From positions 728,008 through 792,007 of the forward strand of contig JAXLXW010000002.1 in the NCBI GenBank assembly GCA_046327755.1: DNA of 64,000 bases, given 5' to 3'. Both the position numbers and the translations under genes were made by a program. A model generated the notes under the pieces. The model did not search any database. It was not told the origin of the DNA and saw nothing but the letters and a program-made list of their open reading frames with translations. The stretch comes from SCN-70-22 sp046327755 (GTDB lineage: Bacteria > Gemmatimonadota > Gemmatimonadetes > Gemmatimonadales > Gemmatimonadaceae). Below are positions 48,728 to 57,646 of the stretch, piece by piece. How positions within the stretch are numbered: the first letter of the stretch is position 1; every line of letters starts with the position of its first letter.

Positions 48728-50035
48728 ATGCGCCGTCGCGTCTTCGTCAAGTCGGGCGCCCTCGCCCTCGTCACGCTTGGCCTCTCTCCCTCGTTCCTGC
48801 GTCGCACGGCGCTGGCCGCCGAGTTGCCGCGCGCGCGTCGCGGGAAGGTCCTCGTGTGCCTGTTCCAACGCGGTGCGGCGGACGCGCTGAACGTCGTCGT
48901 TCCGCACGGTGAACGCGCCTACTACACCCTGCGTCCCACCATTGGCATTGCCCCGCCATCGCGCGCGGGCGACGCCGGGGCGCGAGCGATCGACCTCGAC
49001 GGCTTCTTCGGGTTGCACCCGGCGCTCGCCTCGTTGCAGCCGCTGTACTCCGATGGCGTGCTCGCCCCGATCCACGCCGTGGGGAGCCCCAGCGCCACGC
49101 GCTCGCACTTCGACGCGCAGGACTACATGGAATCAGGGACCCCGGATCGCAAGTCGACTCCGGGCGGGTGGCTCAATCGCTTCCTCGCGGTGGCGGGGAC
49201 ATGTGAGGCGTGCGCCAGCACTGCCAGCAACGCAGGCGAGCCTGGTGCGGGCCACGGTGCATCGCCCTTCAGGGCGGTGGCGATGACCGCGCAGACGCCG
49301 CGCATCCTGGAAGGGGCGGAGCCCGCGGTCGCCATGTCGTCGTTAGGCGACTTCACCGTGCGCACCAACGACACGTCGACGGCGCGCCTCGAGGCGCTCT
49401 ATCGCACGGGATCCGCCGACCTGGTGCACGCCTCGGGGAGCGAGATGTTCGAGGCAGTGAAGCTGCTCCGGTCCGCCAACCCGCAGCGCTATCTCCCGGA
49501 GCACGGCGCCGCCTATCCGCGCTCCCCGTTCGGGCAGCGCCTGCGCGAGATCGCGCAGCTCATCAAGTGCGGTGTAGGGCTCGAGGTCGCCTTTGCCGAC
49601 GTGGGGGGATGGGACACGCACGTGAACCAGGGGGGTGCGGCGGGGCAGCTCGCCGCACGCCTGCGTGACTTCGGCGACAGCATCGCCGCCTTCGTCACCG
49701 ACCTTGGCGACCGCATGGACGACGTCCTCATCCTGACGATGTCCGAGTTCGGACGGATGGCGCGCCAGAACGGCACCGGGGGGACCGACCACGGTCATGC
49801 CGGGGCGATGTTCGCGATCGGGGGCGCGGTGCGCGGCGGGCGCGTGCACGGACGCTGGCCCGGGCTGGAGCGCGAGCAGCTGCACGAAGGGCGCGACCTC
49901 GCGCTCACCACCGACTTCCGCGCCGTCTTCTCGGAGCTGCTGGCCCGTCACATGGGCGCGACCGACCTTGCCACGGTCTTCCCGGGATATTCCGCCAGCC
50001 GCAACGATTGGCTCGGCGTGCTGCGCGACGGCTAG
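48728..50035 (+). CDS. DUF1501 family protein with Tat-like signal
   Basis: The 435-residue product begins MRRRVFVKSGALALVTLG, a twin-arginine-type leader. DUF1501 landmarks are LVCLFQRGAADALNVVVPHG, FGLHPALASLQPLY, HAVGSPSATRSHFDAQDYME, FADVGGWDTHVNQGG, ILTMSEFGRMARQNGTGGTD and HGHAGAMFAIGGAV. The fold resembles alkaline-phosphatase-like sulfatases. It is the usual partner of DUF1800, 69 nt upstream. The leader between them is pyrimidine-rich (CTCCCGTC units) and lacks a Shine-Dalgarno sequence. Confidence 0.88.
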   Translation: MRRRVFVKSGALALVTLGLSPSFLRRTALAAELPRARRGKVLVCLFQRGAADALNVVVPHGERAYYTLRPTIGIAPPSRAGDAGARAIDLDGFFGLHPALASLQPLYSDGVLAPIHAVGSPSATRSHFDAQDYMESGTPDRKSTPGGWLNRFLAVAGTCEACASTASNAGEPGAGHGASPFRAVAMTAQTPRILEGAEPAVAMSSLGDFTVRTNDTSTARLEALYRTGSADLVHASGSEMFEAVKLLRSANPQRYLPEHGAAYPRSPFGQRLREIAQLIKCGVGLEVAFADVGGWDTHVNQGGAAGQLAARLRDFGDSIAAFVTDLGDRMDDVLILTMSEFGRMARQNGTGGTDHGHAGAMFAIGGAVRGGRVHGRWPGLEREQLHEGRDLALTTDFRAVFSELLARHMGATDLATVFPGYSASRNDWLGVLRDG

Positions 50036-50050
50036 GCACCGGCCCGGCAA

Positions 50051-50101
50051 CGCCCCGCGCCACCCCCTGCCACCCCGCACCGCGCCGCGCCGCGCGGGGC
50101 G
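50051..50101. terminator. Inverted repeat between convergent genes
   Basis: CGCCCCGCGC (50051-50060) and its exact reverse complement GCGCGGGGCG (50092-50101), with a 31-nt GC-rich loop, lie between the DUF1501 and dehydratase stops. It may act as a weak bidirectional terminator. Confidence 0.4.
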
Positions 50102-51058
50102 CTAGCCCGTCACGCCGTACGCCGCGATCTGCTCCGGTGTGAGGTTCCCGCCGCACAGGATCGTCGCCACGCGCTGCCCGGCGTAGCGCGCACGATCGGC
50201 CATGATCGCCGCCACCCCCACGGCTCCCGCCGGTTCCACCACGACCCCGAGGTGCGCAAAGAGGAGTCGCATCGCGTCGAGCGTCACGGCGTCTTCCACC
50301 AGGACGATGTCGTCGACCGTCTCCTGGAGGTCGTCCACCGCCTCGGCGATCGGCACACGCACCGCGATGCCGTCGGCGATGGTGTCGGCGGAGGCGGTCT
50401 CGATCACGGCGCGCTGGCGCCAACTGCGCTCCATGGACGGAGCGCCGGTGGCGCAGACGCCGACGATGCGTGCCGCCGGGGCGTGGGCGCGTAGCCAGGT
50501 GGCCACCCCGCCCAGCAAGGCCCCGTTGCCTAACGGGATGACGTAGGTGTCGATGGGTTCGGGCGAGGTGGTGAGTTCGACCGCGATGGACCCCGCCCCC
50601 TCGCTGATGGCGACCTCGCGCCCGTCCTCGACATACAGGGCGCCGTGGGCGGTCGCGTACTCCCGCGCCGCCGCCTTGGCCGCGTCGAAGTCGCGCCCCA
50701 CCTGCCGCACCGTGGCCCCGAAGCCGCGCATCCGCTCCACCTTGAGCGGATTCGCCACCTCGGAGGCAAAGACGTCGAGCCGCTGCCCAACACGCCTCGC
50801 CGCGTACGCCAGCCCCTGCCCGAAGTTCCCCGCCGAGGCGCAGACGAGCGGGACCGACGCATCGCCCAACTCGCGAATGAAGAAGTCAGCGCCGCGCCCC
50901 TTGAAGGAGCGGATCGGGTTCACCGTCTCCACCTTCACGGTGAGCGCCACGCCGAGCGCCGCCCCTAACGATTCGGGACGGAACTGCGGCGACTGCCGGA
51001 AGACGGGATCGATCTCACGCGCCGCGCGCGCGATGCGTTCAAGCGAAATGCGAGACAT
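50102..51058 (-). CDS. PLP-dependent threonine/serine dehydratase-like enzyme
   Basis: The 318-residue fold-type-II PLP enzyme has PLP-Lys53 in IRSFKGRGA, the substrate loop VCASAGNFGQGLAYAA, the phosphate-binding glycine loop PLGNGALLGG, and the C-terminal VVEPAGAVGVAAI and ILCGGNL. Length and motifs match threonine dehydratases without a regulatory ACT domain (catabolic type), and serine racemase is a possible alternative. It would deaminate Thr to 2-oxobutyrate. The start at 51058 lies 76 nt after the PBP1A stop on the same strand. Confidence 0.88.
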   Translation of the reverse strand: MSRISLERIARAAREIDPVFRQSPQFRPESLGAALGVALTVKVETVNPIRSFKGRGADFFIRELGDASVPLVCASAGNFGQGLAYAARRVGQRLDVFASEVANPLKVERMRGFGATVRQVGRDFDAAKAAAREYATAHGALYVEDGREVAISEGAGSIAVELTTSPEPIDTYVIPLGNGALLGGVATWLRAHAPAARIVGVCATGAPSMERSWRQRAVIETASADTIADGIAVRVPIAEAVDDLQETVDDIVLVEDAVTLDAMRLLFAHLGVVVEPAGAVGVAAIMADRARYAGQRVATILCGGNLTPEQIAAYGVTG

Positions 51059-51134
51059 GGACGTCGAGTGACGAGTTGAGCGAGCGCTCCCCCGAGGAAA
51101 CTACCGCCTCCCCCGCCTCTCGTCTTCTCGTCTT

Positions 51135-53384
51135 CTACATCCTCTTGCGGACCATCCGCCGGAAGAGGTCGACCAGCTTTTCGCCCACCGCATCCTCCAC
51201 GTCCTGCAGCCATTCCTCGCGTTCATGGCGCGGGCGTTCGCACGAGTACTCCGTGGGCTCGGTCCCGGGCTTGAACCACTCGCGACGGCGCGTCTCGCAC
51301 CACTCCTCCGCCAGGAGCCCCGTTGCCGGGTCGATGTCACGGGCGATGAGCCCGTCCGGCGCCTTCCAGGCCCCGGCGTTGGCCCGCTCGCGCCAGCCGC
51401 GCCGGTAGAAGTCGGCCCACGCGGGCGCCGCGTAACGCCCGCCATTGGCCGCCGAGCCTAACGAATGCGGCGTGTCGTAGCCGAACCAGACGCCGGCCAC
51501 CAGCGTGGGCGTGTAGCCCACGAACCAGACGTCGGCGCCGTTGTTCGTCGTCCCCGTCTTGCCGGCGACCGGGCCGGTGATCCCCGAGTTCCGCACCGCG
51601 CGCCCAGTCCCCTCGTCCACGACCGAACGCAGCATCGACGTCAGCTGGAAGGCATCGCGAGGGTCCATGACCGGCTCCGTCCTGACCACCGACGCCCACA
51701 GCAGGCTCTTGTCCGCACGCTCGATGCGACGCACCAGGCGCGGCGTGACCCGCAGTCCGCCGTTGGCGAACGGCGCGTACGCCGTCACCAGCTCCAGCGG
51801 CGTGACCTCCACCGCCCCGAGGGCGATCGACGGCACGGCCTGCAGCCGCGAGGCGATGCCGTTGCGGCGCGCACGCTCGGCCACACGCCCCTCGCCCACC
51901 GCGCGCGAGACGCGCACGGTCGCCGCGTTGGCCGACTGCGCCAGCGCCTGGCGCAGCGTCACGCGCCCGCGATACTCATCGCCGTAGTTGGCCGGCGTCC
52001 AGACGTCGCGCCCGTTCTCCACCGAGACCGGGTCGTCATCGACGATGGTGGCGGGGGTGAAGCCGGCGGTCAGTGCCGCGGCATAGACAAATGGCTTGAA
52101 GGCCGAGCCGGGCTGGCGACGTGCGGCGATGGCGCGGTTGAAGCTCCCCCGTTCATAGCGACGCCCACCGACCAGCGCGCGGATGTCTCCCGTGCGCGGA
52201 TCGAGCGCCACCAGCGCCCCCTGCAGGTGCTGCGATCGGCGGCGGGGGGGGGCTTCCTCCGCTCCGTCCCACTCGTCGCTGCCGTCGTCGCCCGAATCGT
52301 CCCCGGCTTCGTCGCTGGCGCTCCACGACGTCTCGCGCTCGATGCGATCGGCGTGCGAGCGAACGGCCCGTTCCCCCGACTGTTGTGCCGCGAGGTCGAG
52401 CGTGGTGTACACGGTGAGTTCGGACATGCGCTCCCCGCTCACGCGGAGCACCGAGTCGACGGTGGCGCGAATGGCGTCGAGCGCGAACGACTCATTGGGC
52501 TGCGCCGGCGACCACTCACGCTCGGCGATCTCGAGGTCTTCGGCGCGCGCCGCGGCGACGCCGATCTCGTCGAGGTACCCTTCCTCGCGCATGAGCCCGA
52601 GGACGAGGTCGCGACGCGCCTGCGCGCGCGTGAGGTCGCGGCGCGGCGTGTAGAGCGACGGCCCCTTGGGGAGCGCCGCCAGCATCGCCCCCTCGGCGAT
52701 GGTCACCTCGCTCACGTGCTTCCCGAACAGGTCGCGGCTCGCCCCCTCGACGCCGTAGACGCCGTTGCCGAGGTAGATGACGTTGAGGTAGCGCTCGAGG
52801 ATCTGGTCCTTGGTGAGGTGGTCCTCGAGCAGCTTCGCCAGCCGCAACTCGATGAGCTTGCGTCCCAACGAGCGCTGCAGCGCCTCACGCTCGGCCATGA
52901 AGGTGTTGCGCGCCACCTGCATCGTGATCGTGCTGAAGCCCTCGCGCACGTCGAGCGAGGTGGTGTTGCGCCACACCGCGCGTGCAAAGCCGCGCCAGTC
53001 TATCCCGTCGTGCGTGTAGAAACGGCGGTCTTCGGTGGCCACGAAGGCCTCGCGCACGTGCGACGGCACCTTCGTGAGCGGGACGTTCACCCGCTTGACC
53101 GTCGTCAGGCGCCCGAGGAGGCGCCCGTTGCGATCGAGGACGCGCCCCCCTTCCGGCGGCTGGAACGCCTTGATGGCGGCGACCGAGGGGCACGTGTTGA
53201 AGCCGCACGTGTACGCCCACGCATCGAACGTCGCGGCGCCCGCCACGAGCGAGGTGACGGCGAGCGTCGCGCGCCAATGGAGGCGCAGGTCGGCGCGAAG
53301 GGTTGGCGCCGGGTGCAGCGGATCGCGGCGAAAGGCCGCTCGAAGGGACTGCCAGCGCGCGGACAGCGCGGCGCGGAGCGTCAT
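51135..53384 (-). CDS. Class A penicillin-binding protein (PBP1A type)
   Basis: The 749-residue bifunctional enzyme has a membrane anchor (about 38-56) and a transglycosylase domain with catalytic Glu118 (ATEDRRFYTHDGIDW) and GFSTITMQVARNTF, QILERYLNVIYLGNGVYGVE. The transpeptidase domain has SxxK as SAFK (Ser426, Lys429), SAN (483-485) and KTG (608-610). It polymerises and cross-links peptidoglycan. An acidic insertion DEAGDDSGDDGSDEWDGAEE (357-376) separates the domains. The C-terminal tail has a Cys pair (EEWCETRR, EYSCERPR). Confidence 0.96.
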   Translation of the reverse strand: MTLRAALSARWQSLRAAFRRDPLHPAPTLRADLRLHWRATLAVTSLVAGAATFDAWAYTCGFNTCPSVAAIKAFQPPEGGRVLDRNGRLLGRLTTVKRVNVPLTKVPSHVREAFVATEDRRFYTHDGIDWRGFARAVWRNTTSLDVREGFSTITMQVARNTFMAEREALQRSLGRKLIELRLAKLLEDHLTKDQILERYLNVIYLGNGVYGVEGASRDLFGKHVSEVTIAEGAMLAALPKGPSLYTPRRDLTRAQARRDLVLGLMREEGYLDEIGVAAARAEDLEIAEREWSPAQPNESFALDAIRATVDSVLRVSGERMSELTVYTTLDLAAQQSGERAVRSHADRIERETSWSASDEAGDDSGDDGSDEWDGAEEAPPRRRSQHLQGALVALDPRTGDIRALVGGRRYERGSFNRAIAARRQPGSAFKPFVYAAALTAGFTPATIVDDDPVSVENGRDVWTPANYGDEYRGRVTLRQALAQSANAATVRVSRAVGEGRVAERARRNGIASRLQAVPSIALGAVEVTPLELVTAYAPFANGGLRVTPRLVRRIERADKSLLWASVVRTEPVMDPRDAFQLTSMLRSVVDEGTGRAVRNSGITGPVAGKTGTTNNGADVWFVGYTPTLVAGVWFGYDTPHSLGSAANGGRYAAPAWADFYRRGWRERANAGAWKAPDGLIARDIDPATGLLAEEWCETRRREWFKPGTEPTEYSCERPRHEREEWLQDVEDAVGEKLVDLFRRMVRKRM

Positions 53385-53456
53385 GGGTTCGTGGGGGAGC
53401 GATGGGGCTGCTCGGTTAGATACGTCTCCCCACCCCGAAGGTTTCTCCGCTCGTCC

Positions 53457-54050
53457 CTAGAACTTCCACCCCCGCAGCGCCTTGAGCGCCGTGTCGAGCG
53501 CCTGCTGCTGCGCCGGCTCGGTCGCCCGCTCGAGGAGCGACTCGTAGCTGGCGACGGCGAGGTCGAGCATGTCGTAATCCTGCTCGTTGCCCGCCACCCC
53601 CGCGGCGTTGTCGGCCACGTTGGCCAGGGCGAGATCGTCACCGGGGAAGCGCGACACCACCTGCTGCCAGCGCCCCACGCGCTGCCGCGGATCGGACTCG
53701 GCGAGCGCCCACAGGTGCCACGCACCTCGGTTGGACGCGTCGGCAGCGATGGCGCGATTGGCGAGCTCCGACACCACATCCGGCCCGAGTCCGAGAAGCC
53801 AGTAGGCGTTGGCGAGCATCACAAGGGCACGCGCGTTGTCCGGCTGCGCCTCGACGACCGCCTCGTACAGCGGGGCGACGATCTCGGGTTCATCGCGATA
53901 CGGCTCAGCCGCAACAATCACCGCATCGGGCGTTGCCTGACGAGCCAGTGATTGCAGGTGTTGCTTGAGATGTGCGATGTTGTGGTGGGCGCGATAGTCG
54001 GCCACCAGCGCCGCCAGGTCGGCGGCGAATCCGGAGGTTGGAGCGGTCAT
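53457..54050 (-). CDS. TPR-like helical repeat protein
   Basis: The 197-residue protein has tetratricopeptide-like repeats: APLYEAVVEAQPDNARALVM, LANAYWLLGLGPDV, LANRAIAADASNRGAWHLWA and LALANVADNAAGVAGNEQDY. There is no signal peptide. Its start codon shares bases with the start of the divergent gene (CATG at 54048-54051), and no Shine-Dalgarno sequence precedes it, so it may be leaderless or start elsewhere. It is probably an adaptor; the partner is unknown. Confidence 0.7.
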   Translation of the reverse strand: MTAPTSGFAADLAALVADYRAHHNIAHLKQHLQSLARQATPDAVIVAAEPYRDEPEIVAPLYEAVVEAQPDNARALVMLANAYWLLGLGPDVVSELANRAIAADASNRGAWHLWALAESDPRQRVGRWQQVVSRFPGDDLALANVADNAAGVAGNEQDYDMLDLAVASYESLLERATEPAQQQALDTALKALRGWKF

Positions 54051-54762
54051 GGTCGAAAGCTACGCGGAGAGAGGGGCACGCACATCCGGGGTGGCAACGC
54101 CGCCGGCGGCGCTCGAGGTTCCCCTGCGCCTGGTCTGCATCGCGACCGACGTGCAGGCCGCCATCGCCCTGCAGGGAACGGTGGCCGCCCTCCTCCCTAC
54201 CGCGCACGTCGAGGCCGCCGATACCTCGCTGGTGCGCACCGTTCCCGACGCCGACTGCGTCATTCTCTCGGCGGGGCGGCTCTACAGCGTCGCGACGGCT
54301 TTGGCGCGCGAGCTGCGGGCGCGCGGATACGAGGGCCCGATCGCCCTGGTGGTCGACGCACCCTCGAGCGTCCCAGCCGGTGACGCCGGGCGACTCGGCA
54401 TCGACGCCGTGCTCGCCGAGTCGGAGGTGGCACTCCAACTCCCGGAAGCATTGCTGCGCATCCTGGCGATGGGGATCGATCGCGAGACGTCGCCGCGCGC
54501 GGCCGCCATGCACGCCTCGCTCACGCGCGCCCGCGCCCTGATGGCCGCCGGCGAGTTGGTGAGCGGGTTGCAGCATCGCCTGAACAACCCGTTGGCGGCG
54601 CTGCTGGCGGAGGCGCAGCTGCTGGAACTGGAGCCGCTCGCCCCCGAGCACCTGGAGGCGGTGCATCGCATGGTCGAGTTGTGCCGGCGCGTGATCGAGG
54701 TGGCGCGATCGATCAAGGGACTCGGCCACGACGGGGAGCAGGAGCCGCCGCGCGGCGAGTAG
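54049..54762 (+). CDS. Receiver-like plus DHp protein lacking an ATPase domain
   Basis: The 237-residue product has an N-terminal alpha/beta domain (about 25-145) that resembles a receiver (RLVCIATDVQAAIALQGTVA, DADCVILSAGRL, PIALVVDAPSS) but lacks a clear acceptor Asp. It then has a HisKA-like dimerisation domain with GLQHRLNNPLAALLAEAQLL, where His falls at the phospho-acceptor place of HDFNN-type kinases. No HATPase_c follows; the protein ends at GLGHDGEQEPPRGE. It may be a phosphotransfer protein or a remnant. The ATG at 54049 has GGAG 7-10 nt upstream; the GTG at 54091 is an alternative. Confidence 0.6.
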   Translation: MVESYAERGARTSGVATPPAALEVPLRLVCIATDVQAAIALQGTVAALLPTAHVEAADTSLVRTVPDADCVILSAGRLYSVATALARELRARGYEGPIALVVDAPSSVPAGDAGRLGIDAVLAESEVALQLPEALLRILAMGIDRETSPRAAAMHASLTRARALMAAGELVSGLQHRLNNPLAALLAEAQLLELEPLAPEHLEAVHRMVELCRRVIEVARSIKGLGHDGEQEPPRGE

Positions 54763-55250
54763 CTGAGCGCCCGGGCGTGTTGCGTCCAGGCGTGGTCAGC
54801 GGTCTCTAGTCCGAGCGGCCGTGCGACGCGATTCCTGGAGAGGGGATGACGCCCACGCTGCTTGCGCGAATCGCGGAGCCGTGCGATACTCGTAGCATCC
54901 GCGGGCAAACTTCGGTTCCGCCCCAGGATCTGCATCGCGTTGGCCCTTCAGTCTCTCGCCCTCGGGGTGGGATGGTGGCCAGAAGCGATTGCGACGTAGG
55001 GAACGTGGTCATCGGCATCGCGTGAGGATTCCGCGACGACCGGTGACAACGCGGTCCGTGCGACGAAACGCACGAGTCGCCCCTCTCAGCTCCAAAGCCC
55101 GGACTCCCGCTCCGCCCAGCGCAATGCGCGCGTGTTGCGCATCGCGCACCCCATGCGAAATCCGTTCAGGATATCGGTCCATCCAGTTCCTTGCGATGCC
55201 GTGCGGCGTAGCCGCAAGCACGCGTGTTCACCCCCATACCAATTCGCTGC
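54763..55250 (+). promoter_or_regulatory. Long untranslated leader region of rho
   Basis: About 490 bases precede the rho start with no convincing gene. It should hold the rho promoter and a long 5' leader. In other bacteria rho leaders mediate autoregulation by Rho-dependent termination; that role here is inference. I see no simple hairpin with T tract and no leader peptide with a ribosome binding site. Confidence 0.45.
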
Positions 55251-56801
<1,551 letters not shown>

Positions 56802-56824
56802 AAGACGGGAAGGCGGAAAGACAG

Positions 56825-56876
56825 GAAAAGTCCCTGGGGGTGCCGCACTCAAGTGCCGCACCCCCAGGGACTTTTC
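56825..56876. terminator. Very long perfect hairpin after rho
   Basis: A 25-bp perfect inverted repeat (56825-56849 with 56852-56876) has only 2 nt between the arms. It ends with CTTTTC on one strand and, by symmetry, GAAAAG at the start, so it can terminate in both directions. Imperfect outer arms (GACGGGAAGGCG near 56807 and CGCCTTCCCGTC near 56884) extend the pairing. Confidence 0.92.
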
Positions 56877-56913
56877 ACTCCCTCGCCTTCCCGTCCTCTC
56901 GTCTTCTGTTCTC

Positions 56914-57102
56914 CTAAGTCCGAGGTGCGCACGCCGACCCTGTGCACCCACTGCGCCGACGATCCGGGCGACACCAGTCGTGGTACGTCCCGGCGACCTC
57001 GCCCTTGGCGTAGTGCACGACCTGATCGTCGTCAGCCGCAAACGCCTTCCCGCAGAAGGAGCAGATCTGGGGCGCCGACTCTCGCGTCGCAGTCTCACTC
57101 AC
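56914..57102 (-). CDS. Small Cys-rich putative zinc-binding protein
   Basis: The 62-residue product contains PQICSFCGKAFAADDDQVVHYAKG, then TYHDWCRPDR and CTGSACAPRT. The CxxC with later His/Cys suggests a zinc ribbon or treble clef. I do not know the family. Its start overlaps the msrB stop by 8 nt, so it is co-translated with msrB. It converges on rho across the long hairpin. Confidence 0.65.
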   Translation of the reverse strand: MSETATRESAPQICSFCGKAFAADDDQVVHYAKGEVAGTYHDWCRPDRRRSGCTGSACAPRT

Positions 57103-57589
57103 TCGTCTTCTCGTCCTCTTCGAGCGAGAGCGCCAGCGAGATCGAGTTCATGCAGTAGCGCATCCCGGTCGGGCGCGGGCCATCGTCGAAGACGTGGCCG
57201 AGGTGCGCCCCGCAGCGCGCGCAGAGCGCCTCGGTGCGGATCATCCCGTGGGCGTAGTCTGTCTCGGTCGCCACGGCGTCGGGGGACACGGGGGCCCAGA
57301 ACGAGGGCCAGCCGGTGCCGGAGTCATACTTGGTCTCCGAGGCGAAGAGCGGCTCTCCGCAGGCAGCGCAGTGATAGGTCCCCTTTGCCTTCGTGTTCCA
57401 GTACTTCCCGGTGAAGGCCCGCTCCGTCCCCTTCTCCCGCATGACGCGGAACTGCTCGGGGGTGAGGCACGACGCCCATTCTTGCTCGCTCTTCTCCAGG
57501 CGTGGCGCGTCCGCGGGCGCGGTCTCGTCATGCGACGCGCGATGGCTCATGGTGTCGTGGCTCTCATCGTGTCTGTCGTGATCGTTCAT
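57095..57589 (-). CDS. msrB: Peptide-methionine (R)-S-oxide reductase MsrB
   Basis: The 164-residue product has TPEQFRVMREKGTERAFTGK, the zinc pairs CAAC and CARC (YHCAACGEPLF, EALCARCGAHLGHVFDDG), YDSGTGWPSFWAPV and the catalytic Cys in RYCMNS. MsrB reduces the R-epimer of methionine sulfoxide in proteins. The N-terminal 30 residues are His/Asp-rich (MNDHDRHDESHDTMSHRASH) and might bind metal. The ATG at 57589 has GGGAGG upstream. No signal peptide is seen, so it is cytoplasmic. Confidence 0.95.
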   Translation of the reverse strand: MNDHDRHDESHDTMSHRASHDETAPADAPRLEKSEQEWASCLTPEQFRVMREKGTERAFTGKYWNTKAKGTYHCAACGEPLFASETKYDSGTGWPSFWAPVSPDAVATETDYAHGMIRTEALCARCGAHLGHVFDDGPRPTGMRYCMNSISLALSLEEDEKTSE

Positions 57590-57646
57590 CCCGCCCTCCC
57601 ACTCGTGTTCGATCGCAAGATTTGCAGCTGACGGACGCCATTCCCC

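Noticed and set aside
51465..53951. 828-codon frame opposite PBP1A
   Set aside because: Antisense shadow; PBP1A carries all its catalytic motifs on the other strand.
54840..55000. Possible tRNA or small RNA in the rho leader (GGTTC-like bases near 54910)
   Set aside because: No acceptor stem, anticodon loop or full GTTCRA box could be drawn around it.
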